DNA from: Gemmatimonadota bacterium
Lineage (GTDB): Bacteria > JAAXHH01
Reading direction: 5' to 3'
NCBI GenBank assembly: GCA_009837395.1
Contig: VXTP01000029.1
Location: 1-64,000, forward strand
Length of the DNA: 64,000 bases
The position numbers and the translations under genes are program-made. The notes beneath the pieces are model-generated. The model saw only the letters and a list, made by a program, of their open reading frames with translations. It did no database searches and was not told the origin of the DNA. Of the stretch, positions 62,543-64,000 are shown piece after piece (positions within the stretch are counted from its first letter, which is position 1; each line of letters begins with the position of its first letter).

Positions 62543-64000
62543 ATGAAGCGCATTGCTTTGCTGATCATACTTTTCTGCGGACTCGTCCCGGGTTCCGCCC
62601 TGGCCGTCACCTCCGGCAAGGTCACGGGGTTTGTACGGGACGCGGCGACCGGTGATCCGCTGGCTGGCGTCACGGTCCGCGTGGAGGGTACCGAATCACG
62701 GGCTGTTTCGGGCTTGAACGGGGAGTATTTCATCCTCAACGTTCCCGTTGGCGCGTACCGGCTTGAAGTACAGATGATCGGCTACCTGCCCGTCCGCACC
62801 CAGGTGCTCACCGTCAACAGCGATCGCACCACGCGGATCGACTTCGAGCTGGAAACGACGATGCTCGACCTGGCCGAGCCCGTTACCATCACCGCGCGGA
62901 GGACGTCCGCCCGGTCGGACCTGACCGCTTCAAGCGAATTGATCGTCCCCCGGGAAATCGAGTCTTTGCCCGTAACGGACCTGTCGGACCTGATCTTTCT
63001 CCAGAACGGGGTGATCCGTGACGCCGAGGGCGGCCTGCACGTGCGGGGCGGCCGGGCGAACGAGATCTCCTACTACGTGGACGGCGCCACCCTGGAAGAT
63101 CCCCTGCTGGGCGGCATGGGTACGCATATACCCCTGGATTCGGTCGAGGAACTGGTCGTCAACCGGGGCGGATTCAACGCGCAGTACGGGGAGGCCATGT
63201 CGGGTGTCGTCAATATCGTGACCCGCGAGGGAAGCGGTCCCCTGTCGGGTACCCTCAGGGCCGCGACGACGCTGCAGTCCCAGTATGACCTGGAGGCGGG
63301 AAGCTACGACGAAACCGCGGCGGGACGGGGAGGGCGCCTGGAGGGGACGCTGGGCGGCGCGCTGCCCTGGTTCGGGGACCGTGGCGGCTATTTCCTTTCA
63401 GGCCAGGTCCTGAGCGACGGGCACCATATCCCCCACAACAGCCGTTCGCTGGCCACGGTGGCGGGAAACCTGGTGTTCAAGCCCTATCCCCTCATGAAGC
63501 TCAAGGTCAGCGGTCACTACTTCCGACAGCGCCATCTTCAGTATGACCATCGCAACCAGAATGGGCTTTCTTACGATTTCAACCCGGACGGGCTTCCGGA
63601 ACGACAGGCCGACAGCCAGGCGCTCAACCTGTCCGTCAGCCAGAACATCAGTCCGCGACTCTTCTATACCGCACGGTTCTACAGGTATGCCACCAACAGC
63701 ATCCTTTTTCCGACCATGCTGGCGGACAGATACTGGTCGGAGTGGCCGGGTTATTCGGTGGACGATCACGGTCAATACAACGGATCGATCTACGAGTCCA
63801 CCCAGTTGCCCTCCGATCGATACGAGGGACTGCCGTTCACGGAAGGCAGCGACTTCTTTCCGCTGTACCGCGACGCCCGGTCAACCTATTACGGCGCCAG
63901 GGCGGACCTGAGCGGGCAGGTCACCTACTGGAACCAGGTCCGGGCGGGCATCGAAGCGCAGTGGTACCGGCTGGACTGGAACGAGCGGTCGTTCCTGCAG
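62543..64000 (+). CDS. TonB-dependent receptor with carboxypeptidase-like N-domain (partial, runs off the right edge)
   Basis: 486 codons are open from ATG 62543 to the last base, with no stop, so the gene is truncated by the window. A signal peptide (RIALLIILFCGLVPGSALA) is followed by a CarboxypepD-regulatory-like domain (VTGFVRDAATGDPLAGVTVR, to about residue 105). Then come the plug domain (about 130-220: LSDLIFLQNGVIRDAEGGLHV, RGGRANEISYYVDG, GEAMSGVVNIVTREG) and the first beta-strands of the barrel. GGAG lies 6 bases before the ATG. The layout is typical of SusC-like or related outer-membrane receptors of FCB bacteria. The substrate is unknown. The 215 bp upstream holds no clear gene. 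Confidence 0.9.
   Translation, partial: MKRIALLIILFCGLVPGSALAVTSGKVTGFVRDAATGDPLAGVTVRVEGTESRAVSGLNGEYFILNVPVGAYRLEVQMIGYLPVRTQVLTVNSDRTTRIDFELETTMLDLAEPVTITARRTSARSDLTASSELIVPREIESLPVTDLSDLIFLQNGVIRDAEGGLHVRGGRANEISYYVDGATLEDPLLGGMGTHIPLDSVEELVVNRGGFNAQYGEAMSGVVNIVTREGSGPLSGTLRAATTLQSQYDLEAGSYDETAAGRGGRLEGTLGGALPWFGDRGGYFLSGQVLSDGHHIPHNSRSLATVAGNLVFKPYPLMKLKVSGHYFRQRHLQYDHRNQNGLSYDFNPDGLPERQADSQALNLSVSQNISPRLFYTARFYRYATNSILFPTMLADRYWSEWPGYSVDDHGQYNGSIYESTQLPSDRYEGLPFTEGSDFFPLYRDARSTYYGARADLSGQVTYWNQVRAGIEAQWYRLDWNERSFLQ

Overview
The window is a GC-rich piece of a Gram-negative bacterial chromosome. Envelope traits support this: a TonB-dependent receptor with an N-terminal carboxypeptidase-regulatory-like plug extension, lipoproteins, and RseP/CdsA/UppS/Dxr. 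The split glycine decarboxylase (gcvPA + gcvPB), the rplM-rpsI-rpsB-tsf-frr-uppS-cdsA-dxr-rseP order and the TPR/lipoprotein pair would fit an uncultured FCB-group lineage such as Latescibacterota or Gemmatimonadota. That placement is inference; I cannot fix the phylum from the sequence alone.

Layout. 1-1.5 kb is an accessory patch: a truncated AbiEi-type antitoxin running off the left edge, a broken HTH-antitoxin remnant and two tiny membrane proteins. 1.5-2.1 kb carries tmRNA and two tRNA-Lys genes. 2.2-36 kb is almost entirely minus-strand housekeeping: purA; the glycine cleavage set; accB-accC-efp; tRNA-His; an outer-membrane-type lipoprotein with a large TPR protein; rseP-dxr-cdsA-uppS-frr-tsf-rpsB-rpsI-rplM; mtnA; a PfkB kinase; rsfS; folK/folB; groEL under a CIRCE operator; birA; nadC; NAD(P)HX repair; and a CCA-adding/poly(A) polymerase family enzyme. 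Plus-strand exceptions here are the sugar isomerase at 4 kb and the small proteins at 1 kb.

36.2-42.7 kb is the most unusual part. It is a tight plus-strand operon: hisA, a response-regulator receiver domain fused to a complete glutamate-dehydrogenase-type enzyme, a membrane hybrid histidine kinase with two receivers and an HPt domain, and an ArgE/DapE-type deacylase. The two signalling genes together contain every step of a His-Asp-His-Asp phosphorelay whose apparent final output is a metabolic enzyme rather than a DNA-binding protein. 42.7-51.2 kb holds a two-RCK potassium channel, an M20 dipeptidase, a dicarboxylate symporter, a ThDP-dependent 2-oxoacid dehydrogenase E1 pair beside a ThiT-like thiamine transporter, and a LON-domain protein. 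51.4-64 kb holds a B12-domain-less methylmalonyl-CoA mutase subunit, a cystathionine synthase/lyase, a MarR regulator with a palindromic operator, tRNA-Gln, a peptide-type binding protein coupled to a sensor kinase and an NtrC-type regulator, a glycosyltransferase and a truncated TonB receptor.

A second theme runs across the whole window: short GC-rich tandem repeats. Period-9/18 units insert Gly/Pro-rich or Arg/His-rich stretches into genes, and direct duplications of 16-34 bp sit exactly on stop codons at five separate gene ends. Many sigma-70-like promoters can be read directly (TTGACA with 16-18 bp to a TATATT/TAAAAT-like box).
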